From positions 2,916,501-2,980,500 of the forward strand of contig WPIO01000052.1 of NCBI GenBank assembly GCA_009760855.2: DNA of 64,000 nucleotides, written 5' to 3'. The notes under the pieces are model-generated. The model saw nothing but the letters and a program-made list of their open reading frames with translations, made no database searches and was not told the origin of the DNA. The translations under genes were made by a program, and so were the position numbers. The first letter of the stretch is position 1. Each line of letters starts with the position of its first letter. Below are positions 43,981 to 57,000 of the stretch, in pieces. Source of the stretch: Cristatella mucedo (lineage: Eukaryota > Bryozoa > Phylactolaemata > Cristatellidae).

Positions 43981-44984
43981 CCCCGAAATTGTGCTGTAGC
44001 TAACCTTACAGTATGCGTGCTATCGTTAGTGACGGTTCACACTCTGAAGGCGGACCCCAAAGCCCTACGAGGTAAAAGCTGCTAGCAGAGTAGCCACAGG
44101 AACGTAGCAGCGAAGTCTTACGTTAGACTTGGCTTTTCTTCGCCATAGGTTCGGTCTCTCCACTCTCTTGAAGGTTGGTTTCTCGCTCTACCGGTAACGC
44201 TACTTTGGCTAAACCCCGAAACGTTTTCGGTTGTTATTCTCTCTCTCTCCGACTTAACTCCATTGGCCATTCTTAAGTTCATCCATCTCGGTAATTCGCT
44301 TAATTCCCTTGGTGCTTGGTGGCATTCTTTCGTCTGCCAACCAATTTAGCAAGCCGGTGAATGTAGCGCATTAGTCGGCCAGCTCGAGTCTTCTGTCAGT
44401 GTTGCGCTACTTTTAGCTCCAGTTTACTTTAGACCCTAAGTAGGTCTCGCTGTAGAATTAATTCAATCGCTCGCTTTGACTTAAGTAATGGCTCCCAGTG
44501 GATCCTCCCGGCTACGTTCGCATCACCGCCGCTCCAGCCGCACTAGTTAGAGCCAAGCACGAGCCGAACGCTCGCAATCATTGCTATCCGTGAGAACTGC
44601 TCCTGTGGAGATAAGGGGTGCAGCTTCCTCCTGCCCCTCGGCTTACCCCTGGCTATCAGTCCAGTTGTTTGGTAGGCAGGAGTATATTATTTTGCTCCTA
44701 CTCCAGGGGAAATCTGGCTAGGTGTGAAGAAGCAGCCGAATAGCGCCATGTCTGAAGCAGTTTCTCGAGTTCGTGTATGCCGGTGTGGGGAGACGTATTT
44801 GTGTGTGCTCGATCTGAGCGGTCAATGTGATTTAATTCAAAAAAAGGAATGACAGATTATTTCCATACCTAATCACAACGGCACAAAATATTTATAAAAA
44901 ATGACCAACCGATCAATTAATGGGGAATCCAATAGAAGCAGAAGAGGCAAACAGTTTTTCTACGATCCATGCTTTATTCTGTCA

Positions 44985-45150
44985 AAGTAAGTTGAGTTAC
45001 ACTTCATGACCCAAGTTGAGGCTTCGAATCCTGCATCGCGTGATTATTTACTGCCCGTTGCAAGCGGGTGATTGACACGAAGGCTCTTCTGCCTCTAGCC
45101 GCTAAGGCTCTTCTATCGCTACGAGCAGCTCACTGCAGCCTGTGGACTCG
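44985..45150 (+). mobile_element. SINE-B copy, diverged
   Basis: GGCTTCGAATCCTGCATCGC, ATTTACTGCCCGTTGCAAGC and TAGCCGCTAAGGCTCTTCTA follow the SINE-B order. Confidence 0.65.
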
Positions 45151-46899
45151 CTTCGCTGAGTCATAGTAGTTTCGTCACGGATGACAACGCTTCGCTATCT
45201 TGCCGCTTGAAGGACGTGTACCATCTTGCCGAGTGACGCATGTTCGCCATCATGCCACGTGCCGCAAGTGTGCCATCTTTTGGCGTGATGGACTTTCTTG
45301 CATTAATTGGTAGAGACATAAATGAGGATACATTGAATTGGCTGCTATTTATTTTGATGTTTATCGAAAGCTTCTCTTTGGCTTTGAGTACACTAAGGAA
45401 AACTCTCCAGGGTATTACTAACTAAGTCTTCATGGCAATCCAAATCGACCTCAGGGCTTGGCCAGTATTGTCAAGGCTTCACCTTAACTCTGAAAGCTAG
45501 TTATAGGAGGGAGATGCCCAAGAAAAAACCTCACTTATTAGCATCAAACATCGAGAGGCCAGAAAGTCATAATAAATGCCTTAACTTCTGATAAAGAACT
45601 GAAACGCAGATATTAAGTTTTTGAGGATCTCGGAATGTTGCCGATTCATCAAACACGATAAACGGCTTGTAAAGTTGTTACACTATTATACTTGTTACAC
45701 CGCTTATAAAAATCACGGCTACCATTGAGCCCAAATGCCAGGAGCCAGTTGCTGTAGCGTGTTAAGTCGGTTGCTTGGATTTTTTTAAATATAAGCATAT
45801 GCATAAGACAAGCCACTGAGCAATGGCTGTCCGTTCCTACAGTCAGGAGCTGCCATCGTACTTAGGGAGGCCATCTCACGGAGACTCAAGTCCTTGCAGG
45901 CGTGGCACTCGGCCCCATCCAGAAGCCAAAGCATCTGCAGAGCCACTTTAGTCGCTAGAATCTTATCTTTCACATGTGTTTCCATGCCGTGGTAAAAAGG
46001 AGCTTCCTTCTCGAGGTCAAGGTCTTAATCTTCCTTAGGATTCTCTAGGCAGGGTGTGATCTAGGGCTGAGGCTTTAAGCGACTCTTGGTCGAGCTCTGA
46101 AGCTGTACCGGTACATTCTCGCACAAATTCGGCACCGGCTTCCGAATGTCAAAGTTAATAGCTGACCACGCACTAGGGCATGTACTTCTAAGCAGCCGAA
46201 CATGCCTCCTCGCGAGGCGTCGTCTGGTTTCGAGCTCGCCGAAGACAAACTTGATATTGAGTTAAATGGGTGCAACATATGTGGGTAGAGATTCCATTAG
46301 AATAAAAAGGTGTGCTCAAAAGCGGCCAAGCATCGTGCAGCCATCATCTTTGCGTACACCTCTTGCGAAGGCAACTATTGCCATGTTGCCTTGCAAGTCT
46401 GGCTACATTTGGCTCAGGCAGCTGAGTAGGCAGAGGGTTTAAGAGAAGAATCTTGCGATATCTGCGGGCTCGTTCGGCGTTTCTAGTTCGTATTATCCGT
46501 TTAAAAATTAATATCTGAAATTTGTTAAAACTGCTCATCAAAATACGATTCCAAAAGCGTCGCGTGAATTGTCACAAACAGGGCATAGCGACTTCTACGT
46601 CCGCATAGAACTAGACCGCAAACACAGCGCTCGTAGCAGTGCTAGTCCTAGTCGGAGCATGGCGATTACTGGTGAAGCCCTGAGCCTTGGAGCCGGGGCT
46701 AGCGAGTTGTAGGTGTAGCACCAATACACGTAGGTACGCCGACAGCAGCTGGACGCCACGGCAAGGAAGAGCTTCCATACCTTAAAATAACCAGCCCATA
46801 TCCATAGCGTAGAGAAGTATACTCAAAAGCGATGGAGGATTACGGGCTTCCTACAGTAGACCGGTGCAAAGCCTCGGCGAATATTGCGTATCTGACCCA

Positions 46900-47065
46900 A
46901 ACAATATTAGCTGATTTAACGGCTTTATTTGTATAGGGGTGGAAAAGCTTTAACGGCTACCGCCACCACTTGCAGTTGACAATAAAGGATCGCCCACTGC
47001 AGAATTCGAACCCACGACTTCGGGCGTAAAGAGCGAGCACCTTACCTGATGGGCTATCACAGCCC
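46900..47065 (-). mobile_element. SINE-B copy
   Basis: A near full-length minus-strand copy. It has CAATATTAGCTGATTTAACG at the 3' end, ACCGCCACCACTTGCAGTTG in the middle and TTCGAACCCACGACTTCGGG at the B box. Confidence 0.8.
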
Positions 47066-50000
47066 TTCCCCTCAGTTAGTGTTAGTTTGTCGAGCTGATC
47101 TCAGCTCAAGTAAACATAGCTGACTGCCTAGACTTCGGCTTTCATACAGCCTTAGCCGTAGACTATCACAAAACGGGTTGCTATACGTTATAATTCGTGG
47201 AACCGAGAAGAATAAATATCTCGGCGGTCACAATCTAGCTGACGGGAACGCAGACGTTTCAGAACCGTTCGCGAAATGGCCGACCCACTGGTGGTGCACA
47301 AAGATTGAACGTGTGGAAGGGCTCCGAAGTATGTCTGCCGCACAAATACAGCGAAATTAATGCTCTCGCTTAACCTCAACTCAACAGTCGTGTGAACGAC
47401 GCTGACAGAACCGAAGTTTCAAAGCACAGCTTGCGAATTGTTGAAGCAGCTCAAATGCAGGTGGCAATAAATGCAAACGGCAGCGATTGTTAGTCTGCCC
47501 AAACCGTTTGAAAGCAGTCAAACGCCTGTGCAACTGTCTCGACAAGTAAATACAAACTCCTGCTCTATCTGATGCTCTGCTGCTATGATCCGATCCTCGC
47601 TATCTTAAGCTCATGCTGCAGCCGACATAGGAAGGCGGACGATTAAAAGGCTAGCGCTTCGTAATTATCCTAAATAGATGAACCTCTAGCACACTTTGAA
47701 GGCTCGTCGTGTTAACCGATGGCCAACTATCACCAGCCAAACTTTCAAGGCCACTATAATCCTTGGCGCTCAAAGAAAACAGTTTACATGGCCAGTTAAA
47801 GCATGTCTGCACGGTACTCGCCGGTGGCAGAGAGCCAAACTTGAGGTCCAGCATGCATGGCCTACGATGCATGGCCTTAGCAAGCACTGTTTACTGCAGA
47901 GTTCAAATAAATTAAATGTTTCATTGAAGCTAGGCCCACAGAGAAAACTTCTACGCTACATCCTTCCACCAAACCTTCCTAGAGCTGATGTGCAAAAAAT
48001 AATTCCGACCGAGCTCAGTACAAGAGGACTAAAGTATCTTCCTGTTGGATTACTTTAAGACTGATGTTTACGAGAATCGGTCGTTGATATTATCTAGGAC
48101 GAGCGCGCTGCCCAAAAATTACATTAAACGTGTTAGCCATTTTAAAGGATAACATTGAGGTGAACTCTAGTGCACAGGCCCTCGAAAGTCACCGTGCACT
48201 CTTTCGCAATTGGGGAGGACTAGAGAGTAGGGCCCAAACCGCACGTGGCTCTCTGCGGCTCCTTACTTAGCAAATTAACGCTACACTTATCTTCCTAAGA
48301 CCACTCACGTCCTGCAACCTTCGGTCCGCACATGTTCTGGCATGCAAAAGCGAAAGCAGCCTCACAAATTTGCCATTCATTTACCGCCATTAATGTGCAG
48401 TTAGCGGCGCCATCGCAATAACAGTAGACACGATGAAGAGTGTTAACCCCACACGACATTTCCACACTATTCTGAGTATGTAAGGTAACTAATGTCGACA
48501 TGAGGGGTTGAGAATATCATGGTATGGCACATACCAGCCTCAAACCTCGTTGAAATAATTTTAGAAGAAGCCAGGGAAATGTCTTAATCGCCGACACCGA
48601 GATGTTCACCAAGTCAAAGAAAATACCAAAAGAAATCTTCGAAGCGCAGAACTCACCAGATAACGAGCCGTCCCCCGTCTTTATATAAAATTGGCGATCA
48701 TGTGTTATGAAATTACACGTTATGTAGCCTTACCGTTGACTGCACTCAACCGGAACGTGGATCCCCTACGTCGGTCGGGTACATAACAAGAGGTGGCGGT
48801 AGTCACGTGACAGGAAGCGCATACGCCGTCCACAGCACGAATAGTTGGTACTGTACGAGTTTCAAATAATTTATTAGAGTCGTGGCTGCAAAGTGACTTT
48901 ATACTGCAAAGGGGAAAGGACAATTCGTTCCGCGTATCTTCAGTCAAGACCATTTATTGTATCGGACGCGAACGTTACTAGCAGCCGAATCCATGTTCTC
49001 AAGTAAAGCTATAAACTCTGGATTCCAAAGCTTTTCATTACTTTCCAAATTTCACCCTTCTCGGAGCTTCAACCAAGGCCTCAGCCTGCGCCTTATTGGT
49101 CGCCCTTGACATCCTCTAGATTAGCCACGGTAGGTTCATTCCTGCTTACCTCATTAGTTTAGGCCTTCAATTTCATAGTCGTCGCAGTATTACTCTCAGC
49201 TGACGGCCGGTTAGCGGCGACCTCGATTTTAGATACCTCCCACTTATGCTGCACGTATCAAAATTCCACCCTTTCGAAACCGCGCTCTCGTTAAAAATGC
49301 GTTAAAACTCCTTGGTGTACTGGTCGGCTGCGACTGCTGCCTCTTGACCTTTTATGTAGTGAGCGTTTATTCCTAATTCGTAAAAGCTCGGCACAATAAG
49401 TCAGCAATGTATTCACTTTTGATTCAGTACCGCGCCATAATTCGTTGCCAGCATCGGGCAAAGGACTCAGACGAGTTTGTAAGTACTGGCGAGCCAGACA
49501 TCGGCTTCGACAGGTCGCCGCCAGTCATCGTTAGAATCGAGGTATCGAGCACTGTTTTTTTTAAATACGACGTTCATGAATGGCGTGGGGCAGTGGGTAG
49601 GGAAAAATGCTTTATATGAGGCGTTTGTGTGCAAAGAGTGAGACCTCAATTTGGTGCTGTCTGCCAGGTTTATAGCACCAAAATCATACTATGGCGATTT
49701 TATGATAGCCTAGTTGCACTACGCGTCTTCTTCTAAGAGGCCACGTCACTGTCTTGGTGTTGGTAGATATATCGGTAACATTTAAACTATTAATCGCAAA
49801 TACAATTTCGCATTTAAACTATTAATCGCCTAATTGAGCGGCTGAGAACAAAGACCTGTCTGGTTGATGAAGCTCTGGTGTAGTTCAAATCGCAGTTACC
49901 CGATCGGGTCCGATCCCTTTTATGAGGCGGCAAAGTCTCATCAATCGCATTGCCCGTGGATTTTCAGGCTGTGTGTGTGTGATGGTGGTTTAGTAGTTAA

Positions 50001-50228
50001 CTGGACTGGTTGCTGGGTTGAGTGACGGACCCAACTTCACAGATGAAATTTAGAGCTGCAGCAGAGCAACCTGCAAATTCCAACTCCTCCAAGCTGCCTC
50101 ACCCTGGTGTGAGTTAAATGTTCGTACTTCCACAATCCACGTGTATATACCAGTATAAAATACCTGCATATCTCTATATGCTGGAATATGTCGAAAGAGA
50201 AAAAGGGAGTCTTTTTATCCGGTTGCAT

Positions 50229-51195
50229 TAATAATAATAATAATTAACTTGATAAAGCGCCCTCAGAGAACTCAATCTCTCTCTAGGCGCTTTACATTTG
50301 CTGTAAAGTGAAATGCAATTGAATGGTAAGTAAAATCATGCTTGAAAAACAAACGAGATGAATAATATGGTTAGGGGTGACATGCACAGGGTCAGCATGC
50401 AAATGTGGTTAGTGGCAGCATGCACAGTGTCAGCACGCATAACAATAATAATAATAATAATAATTGATGCTCGTTCTTCCCGTGAGACCCTCTACACCAG
50501 AGGTCGGAAAACTCCGGCCTTTAGGCCAGATCCGGCCTATGTAGTGCTCCAGTCCGGCCTAGTGGCCCACTTAGTTAATTTTTCATGGATCCGTCTTAAT
50601 TGAGATGTCGCGCTTTCGTTCCCGTTCATTACTGCTGTTGCAGCTCAAGTTGTGGCCCTCGTTTATTCTTAGAACTTGAAACAGAATCACCTGACCGGGA
50701 GGAATGAAATACGTCTACCTCTATAATTTCTGTGTACGTCTGTGCGTTTTTTGCGACGGTTTATTTGTTGGTCTCGCCACCCCCACTCCGCCGGCCTGGC
50801 GGAGTGGGCATGGTTTCGGTCAACTCAGGAGATGTTGCGAGGGAGTGTCGGGAGGGAGTTCCAGGCTTTGGGAGCATACGAACTAAATGCATGGTCTCCA
50901 AAGGATTTGAGGTTTGTACAAGGTATTGGTAAATGTTTGGATTTCGAAAAGCGCGTGGTACTATGCTTGGCCTGGTAGGGAAGTAGATCTTAGAGATAGG
51001 CTGGGGCCAAAGAGTGAAGTGACCTAAAAGTGAGCGACAAAACCTTGAAGTCGATTCGTTGCTTGACTGTTTGCCAGTGCAGGTCGGCGAGAAGTGGTGT
51101 GATGTGGCAACTGCGACGCTCACGACAGACAAACCTAGCTGCGGAGTTCTGCACCAGCTGTAATCGCCTGATTTCACATGCCGGTAGGCCAGCAA
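50229..51195 (-). mobile_element. L2-type LINE copy, interrupted
   Basis: The 3' end (50229-50442, near-consensus tail and 3' UTR) and the reverse transcriptase C-terminus (50818-51195, GAGTTCCAGGCTTTGGGAGC to TCTGCACCAGCTGTAATCGC) are both on the minus strand. They are separated by 375 bp of unrelated sequence that begins with a second (AAT)n tract. Confidence 0.8.
50498..50580. mobile_element. Possible hAT-type transposon end
   Basis: CCAGAGGTCGGAAAACTCCG followed by GCCAGATCCGGCCTATG resembles the terminal sequence of several hAT-family elements (CAGxGGTCxGCAAACT). The opposite terminus and an 8-bp target duplication were not found. Confidence 0.3.
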
Positions 51196-51269
51196 GCAGT
51201 GTTACAGAAGTCAAAATGGCCCAGAAGTCCGAAAAGTTTGACGACCCCGGTTCTACACCCACTGGTGTC

Positions 51270-52195
51270 TATCCTTGACCCTTCGTTCCGTCACCATTTT
51301 CGCAGAGCCTCTCGGAAATTGATAGGTGCAGGTGGCATCAGCTATCGCTTCTATGCCGACATCAAGCTGTACTTGTCTCAAAAACCAATCGGCAGCAGAT
51401 AAACCTGCTTTGCTGACACTTGATTCTGGATGTTAGTCCATTTTCTTTATAAAAACCAATTATAAAACCTAACTGTCGATATGACACCCTAGACGTGTGG
51501 CTGCTATTCGATATTTTGCTGTGGCGTGACTACCATTAAGGTCTCAGAATTTTGGTATTCTCTTTGACGACTGCATGGCGTTGGAAAGTTTCATTCATAA
51601 AACTAGCCATCAAGTTCGACCCCTGTCCAAGATTAAGAACTACCTAACGTGGTGGGTGGCTTAAGATATTACTAGCTCTATAGTTCTGTCGTCTAAACTA
51701 TTGCCTTCAGATCTTGGTAGGGCTGCCACAAAAAGTCATTAACCACTTACAGCCGGCGATGAGTATGGCTGCAAGGTCGGTTAACAGGTCCACGAATTCA
51801 GCCGAAAGTCTTCTTTGCTGAATGGACCTCAAGGGCTTCCGATTGATCAACGGAAAAACAGCCGAATTCTTACTAGTACCCACAAGGCTCACCTCGGCTT
51901 GGCACCTTTATACCCATAGCTAAACTAGTGGGCCAGCATCAGCTGCCTCGTATCCATAGGACAATAAATTACAGTTCTGGCCTTTCACTTAGGACCATTG
52001 GTTTCAGAAAAAATGCAAACAGATCCTTAACTGTGGAACTCACTCCCATTACACGCAACATTTCATCGGCAGCTGCTACATCCCCCCCGAACCACCATGC
52101 ACTGCTACTTTCCTGCTACTCAATTCCTCGAATCTTCTAGACAGCCATGCTTCTCATTTCCTGTTACATGAGACTTGTTAGCTACCTATTTGAAC
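51270..52195 (+). mobile_element. F2 LINE reverse transcriptase relic
   Basis: Relics in order: ISYRFYADIKLYLS (box C), ILFDDCMALESFI (the LGVxFDSxLSLESHI pattern) and a 3' part with CATGAGACTTGTTAGCTACC similar to other F2 copies. Many stops. Family assignment is by pattern only. Confidence 0.5.
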
Positions 52196-52264
52196 AGAGC
52201 GCTGCTTCGATTTTGAGTTCGCTATCAAGTGAGTTCATTTGAGTTCGCTATCATCGCTTAGGCC

Positions 52265-52442
52265 TAAAAAAAGTACTAGCTGATTTAACAGCCTCTTATT
52301 GTATAGCGACATAAGAGCCTTTACGGCCATCACCACCGCTTGCAGTGGCGATAAAGAATTGATATCGCAGGATTCGAACCCACGACCTCGGGCCGAGGTC
52401 ATGAAAAGCAACAGCCTTACCAAGTGAGCCATTACAGCTCAC
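52265..52442 (-). mobile_element. SINE-B copy
   Basis: TACTAGCTGATTTAACAGCC, CATCACCACCGCTTGCAGTG and GATTCGAACCCACGACCTCG lie in SINE-B order. A short CTCGGGCCGAGG duplication sits next to the B box. Confidence 0.8.
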
Positions 52443-53627
52443 CAAATCCTTTACTCGTCGGATATCCGGAACGTATATTTTAGCTTCAAAGTAGACACTG
52501 CATTCACTCATACGGAGTCAACAACACTACGGTTGAGTAGGTGTGAAACTGTGTGTGTGCGTGCGTGTGTGTGTGTGTTAACCCTAGCCTCCAGTTCAGC
52601 TCTCTGAAAGCTTGCTGAAAGCAGCCAAAGGCCCTTCTGTTGCTACAATACACGAAGACGTTGAATCTATAATTGTGTACCGACCTAAATAGCAAAGCAA
52701 GTAAACGAATGTTGAGTCAACAATATGAAGTTAATACGAAACCCTGCTGCTTTCGCAGCCAGAAATTTATTTGCAGTTTGCACTCGGGCGATGGCAAAGT
52801 AGCTTTTTGGAGCTCCTTAAGTGAGAATTCGAGCAAAGCTCGAACATCAACGAACACTTAAGTTTCTAGGCTCTATTAGCTGTTGTTAAAGCTGACCCGT
52901 TATCTGACAACTCTTTCAGGGTTAGCTAAATCGCTGGACTGATTGGCTACTGGACAATTCTGAAGGCGAGTGAATGCACCTGCATCTGATGAGCTAACAC
53001 GGAACCGAGAGTGCAAGCAAGGGTCAATCAGAGCTCCTAACTTCAATGTTGAAAAACATCCTCATTAACAATGATGCCAACACACCTCCAAGAAGCTATT
53101 AACAACTATCATAAAAAATTTAGCTAGACAATATGGACCAGTCGAATAGATGATCAGAAAGCAACCCCTTGGCGCATGTTTGAACGCCGGCTGAGTAACT
53201 GGTTCCAGTCAAAAGACCCTTAGTGAGGTCTTCACAAACAAGTTTCGAACAGGCATGTTAGCTCATTTCACCCAAGAACGAAGAATGGTGGCAGCTCATG
53301 CATTCCAAGCTCGAGCGAGCAACAAAAAAGACCAGTAGATCAGCATAGGTAAGGGCACGGCATCAACAACAACATTATAGCGCCAACTTGTCCTGCCATA
53401 AATTCTTTGGAAGAGACGCTCGATCAGGGATGAGCCCGGCAAATGCTTGGAGACGATGCTTCCGAGATGCCCAACTGCAGAAATGAACATTCTACCGTGA
53501 CAGCTGCCCAGCTTTCGGTAGTCCACCAAGCACCTTACAGGCGAAAAACCGGGTGCCCGCTTGGTCCGCTAATGGATCGCTGACACAAGAGCCAGACCGA
53601 AAAAACTCTAGGTGCACTGGCAGCTGC
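52443..53627. other. Downstream of symplekin stop, no gene seen
   Basis: Likely includes the symplekin 3' UTR on the minus strand. The only AATAAA-type signal noticed on that strand is at 52766-52771. A short GTGTGTGTGCGTGCGTGTG tract lies near 52550. Confidence 0.4.
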
Positions 53628-54004
53628 TCAATCACAAGATCCATCCGAAGTTGCTTCGACGGTGGCTATCACCAGCAACGACAGGTCTCCGGACGCATTT
53701 TCGCCAGCATTATCAACGGTAGTGGCAGGTGGCTCGATGTCGCCATGACGTGTGCGTTCCTGAGGCTGTGATGCATCGATTATAGACAAAGACGAGGAGC
53801 CCTCGGGGCTGCTGACCGGTTGCACGGACTGGCCGGTAAGTGCTCCGGTTGCACTGCTGCTACCACCATTACAGGCATCAGCCGGTGCCTGGCTGGTCGC
53901 CACTGCGTCCACGCTGCTCTGCATCTCACTCGTATCCATCAACAGACTCGACTGACGCTCCAATTTCACATCAGCATAACAGTCCTCGGGTGCGGTGTCA
54001 AGAG
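53628..54004 (-). CDS. SYMPK: Symplekin terminal exon (predicted)
   Basis: The acceptor TGTTCTAG is followed by CT and then an open frame starting [17 protein letters not shown]. It runs 124 residues to a TGA at 53628. Composition is Ser/Thr/Ala/Glu-rich, like other symplekin tails, so identity rests on splice phase and position rather than strong similarity. The junction would create IKEEPLDTAPED. A possible AATAAA polyadenylation signal on the minus strand lies at 52766-52771, some 860 bp downstream. Confidence 0.65.
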
Positions 54005-57000
54005 CTAGAACACAGACCGTAGTGAAAGAATGAAATCAAAGCTTGGCATGGCCTTCATCAAATCATGCACAAACAGGATGAGTAGCAGCCCGACCGAAGT
54101 CACGAAGTCACTAGAGCGATACAATGACGGGAGCCAAACTAAGTGGTGACTGCTGAGGGCCCAGCAAGCAGATCAGAGCAGCTCGGCTACTCGGTGTGGG
54201 AAATAAAATACGTCTGAATAGACACGGCACGCAAGTAGACAATTGCGCAAGCTCGGCCATGGCTGGACCCTGGCTTGCGTGGAAACATGCCAGTGTAAGC
54301 ATGTAAAACCGTTGAATACAACAGCAAGGCTTGACCGCTGATGTTCTTAATGCCAACTCGGGACAAACATAACGATATTTACACTATTAGAAGTTTGGAC
54401 TAAGCCAGCGGTCAGGCAAAGTAGCAGGTCTGGAAAAACCTACGAGCTACGTTAGCGTTTTATTTACACAATAAAGAAATAAATTAAGAAAACTTCAAAT
54501 TAGCTTAGCTTTTTAGCTTACCGTGTGCTATAATGAAGCTTAATGCTAACAGTGCTGGGGCTGCCGTGACTGAAACTCTAGGATATTAGATCTATGGGAG
54601 GAGAGTCTTACACTTATTATGCCGCCACACTTGGGGCTAATTATCAGAACTAGTTGTACACGAACCACTCCAGCATGCATGTCCAATTTGAAGATTCGGA
54701 CACATCAACGGAATTTGCAATCCAGCCGGGCACCAAGGCAAGCACACAGAGTCCCTTCGAGAAAATGCAAGCGTCAAACATGTAAAGCCTGCAGCATTAA
54801 AGTTGCACTTTTTTGCTTAACTACTGCACTGTTGTTTACAACCTTTTTTGGGGGATAATTATAGCTCATAGGATTGCTACAGAACCAAACCACTCAGGTT
54901 GCACAATTTCCTGCCAATAACTGGGCCAGCCTAGTGGTGTAGTTTGGTGGTCGACTTCTGCACTGGTGGGACAGCTTGACTGCTCCTCAACAATAGCTTA
55001 TATAGGGGATGCACACCCACCCACCAGAGTACCTGCAACATCTGAAAGTGGCATGACACTACCCAAATAAACATCGTCACCAAAAGGGTTTGCACTGGTG
55101 ACACGAGCCACTAGAAGCAAATACAAGGTCAAGAAAAGATCAGTTGATTTTACAGTTGCATTCACACAGAGGCAAAAGAGTCTTAGTGGATATCACACTC
55201 GCTTGCAGCAAACAGTATAAGGATCACCAACTGCAGGACTCGAACGCAGACCTGGGTACTAAAGTGCACACAACTCGCCCTGGGCTAAAACCCACATGCC
55301 GACGCAGCACCACAGCAGGACTCGAACTCAGACCTGGGTAATGAAGTGCACACAACTTGCCCTTGGGCCAAAACCTACATGCAAAGACAGCAGCACAGCC
55401 ACCCATCCTTGGCCGACGCCTGTCCAGAACCAATAGACTTATTGGTACTGTAACTTGAAAGGACAAAAGGAACGAGCTGCCAGCAGTACTAACTCCACCG
55501 TGGCTATGGGCTCTGACACATCGGCCTCACGGATGTGGCGGGTACAAGACAAGCCATGGCACGATCAGAGAGATTACACCCCCCCCCCCAAAGCATGCTC
55601 GGGCTGGTGCGTGTTCATGCACTGCCAACGAACCTCAGAAGCGCTCTTGTCACAAACTCGAACTGGCACGGCCAGATGTGCGCAGTGAGCAAGCATAGTA
55701 TGGTATACTTCACGGGGAGGGGATGAGGGGAGGGTGAGTCGCGCTGGAGGCAGACGTGCTAGCAGCTCAGAAGTCGCCGCACTCACGCTCCTCTTTTATG
55801 ATGGGCCGCGGCGGAGCTAAAGTGCCGTCGTCAGCCATGCTCAGCGCCTGCGACGGCTCGTCTGACGAGGCGCCGTCCAGCGAGTGCTCGCCGGTGCCGT
55901 CCAGCAGGGCGGCGGCCGTCGGCCGACCGTCGTCGACCGAAGCGGATGCTGCATTGCCTCCGCCGCCACCAGAGGCCTGAGCCGAGCGGTCGGCGCTCGG
56001 CTCAGGCTCCTTCTCCAGCACGGCGATGACGGCCTTTGGTATGTGCGCCCTCTGGAAACACGGAACGTAGGCAGGCGGTGACAGGTTGCAGCAGCCACGC
56101 CCTTGCAGAGCCACCGGCCCACACTGCTGGCCACGGCAGAGCTCGAGCAGAGCTTGCCGGGAAAAGAGGCACACACACAGAGCAAGCGCTGATCATATCG
56201 CCCCTGCCACGACAGCAGCAGGGGTGGTGGGCGGCCGCCCTTGCAGAGCCGCCGGTTCATGTTGTTTATCAAGCATGGTACCACTCACTATTCGAACGTG
56301 CTTCGTTTGCAGCAAACGTAAAGCGCCTAGAAAGAGATTGAGTTCTCTGAGGGCCTTTATCAAGTCTATTATTATTATTGTTGTTATTACCAGTCTCCTC
56401 ACTCTATTATTATTATTGTTGTTACTACCAGTCTCCTCACCTGTCCCTCGGCACCATAATGTCATTCAATGTCTGTAACTCCGCAAAACCATAAGGACAA
56501 AGTCAGTGTTACTATGGCGAGTTATCTATCGTGCACTTAAAGCCTAAGTGGCATTTAGCACGAATGCGGTAGCCTATGGACTTCATCTCACGAAACAAAG
56601 AGAAAGTGAGAAGCATGTCTGTATCAAGAGAGCAGTCGAAGAAGTGAGTAGCACGGAAGTAGAAGCTAAAGATGCCTAAAAAGGATGTGCCACAGTAGGC
56701 AGCACGAGAATAGATGTCGTTGCGTAAAAATGGTCGAAGTGAGTTCCATAGTCTAGGACCTGCCGAGCCCACAATATATAAATATGCAGTACATTAATTG
56801 GTGACTGCTGATGCCTAAGACGTGAGGCACGGGAATGAACGTGAGACATCAAGAAAACAGACTTCTGTGATAGTGTACGTCCTGGTGTCCCTAGCGATAC
56901 TCTTACAAAGACAGTCCCCTGCTCGGAGCTTGACTGCAATTCGACCCTGCCTCTGATAAATTAACTTGTGGCCACGAGCACAATTCATTTTCAGTGGACT

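Larger units (their letters stand above)
43981..50228. other. No gene recognised
   Basis: Besides two SINE-B copies, nothing is identifiable. A 19-bp direct repeat CATTTAAACTATTAATCGC occurs twice near 49780-49830. Scattered short open frames (for example 47696-48058 plus) have no recognised similarity. Confidence 0.45.
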
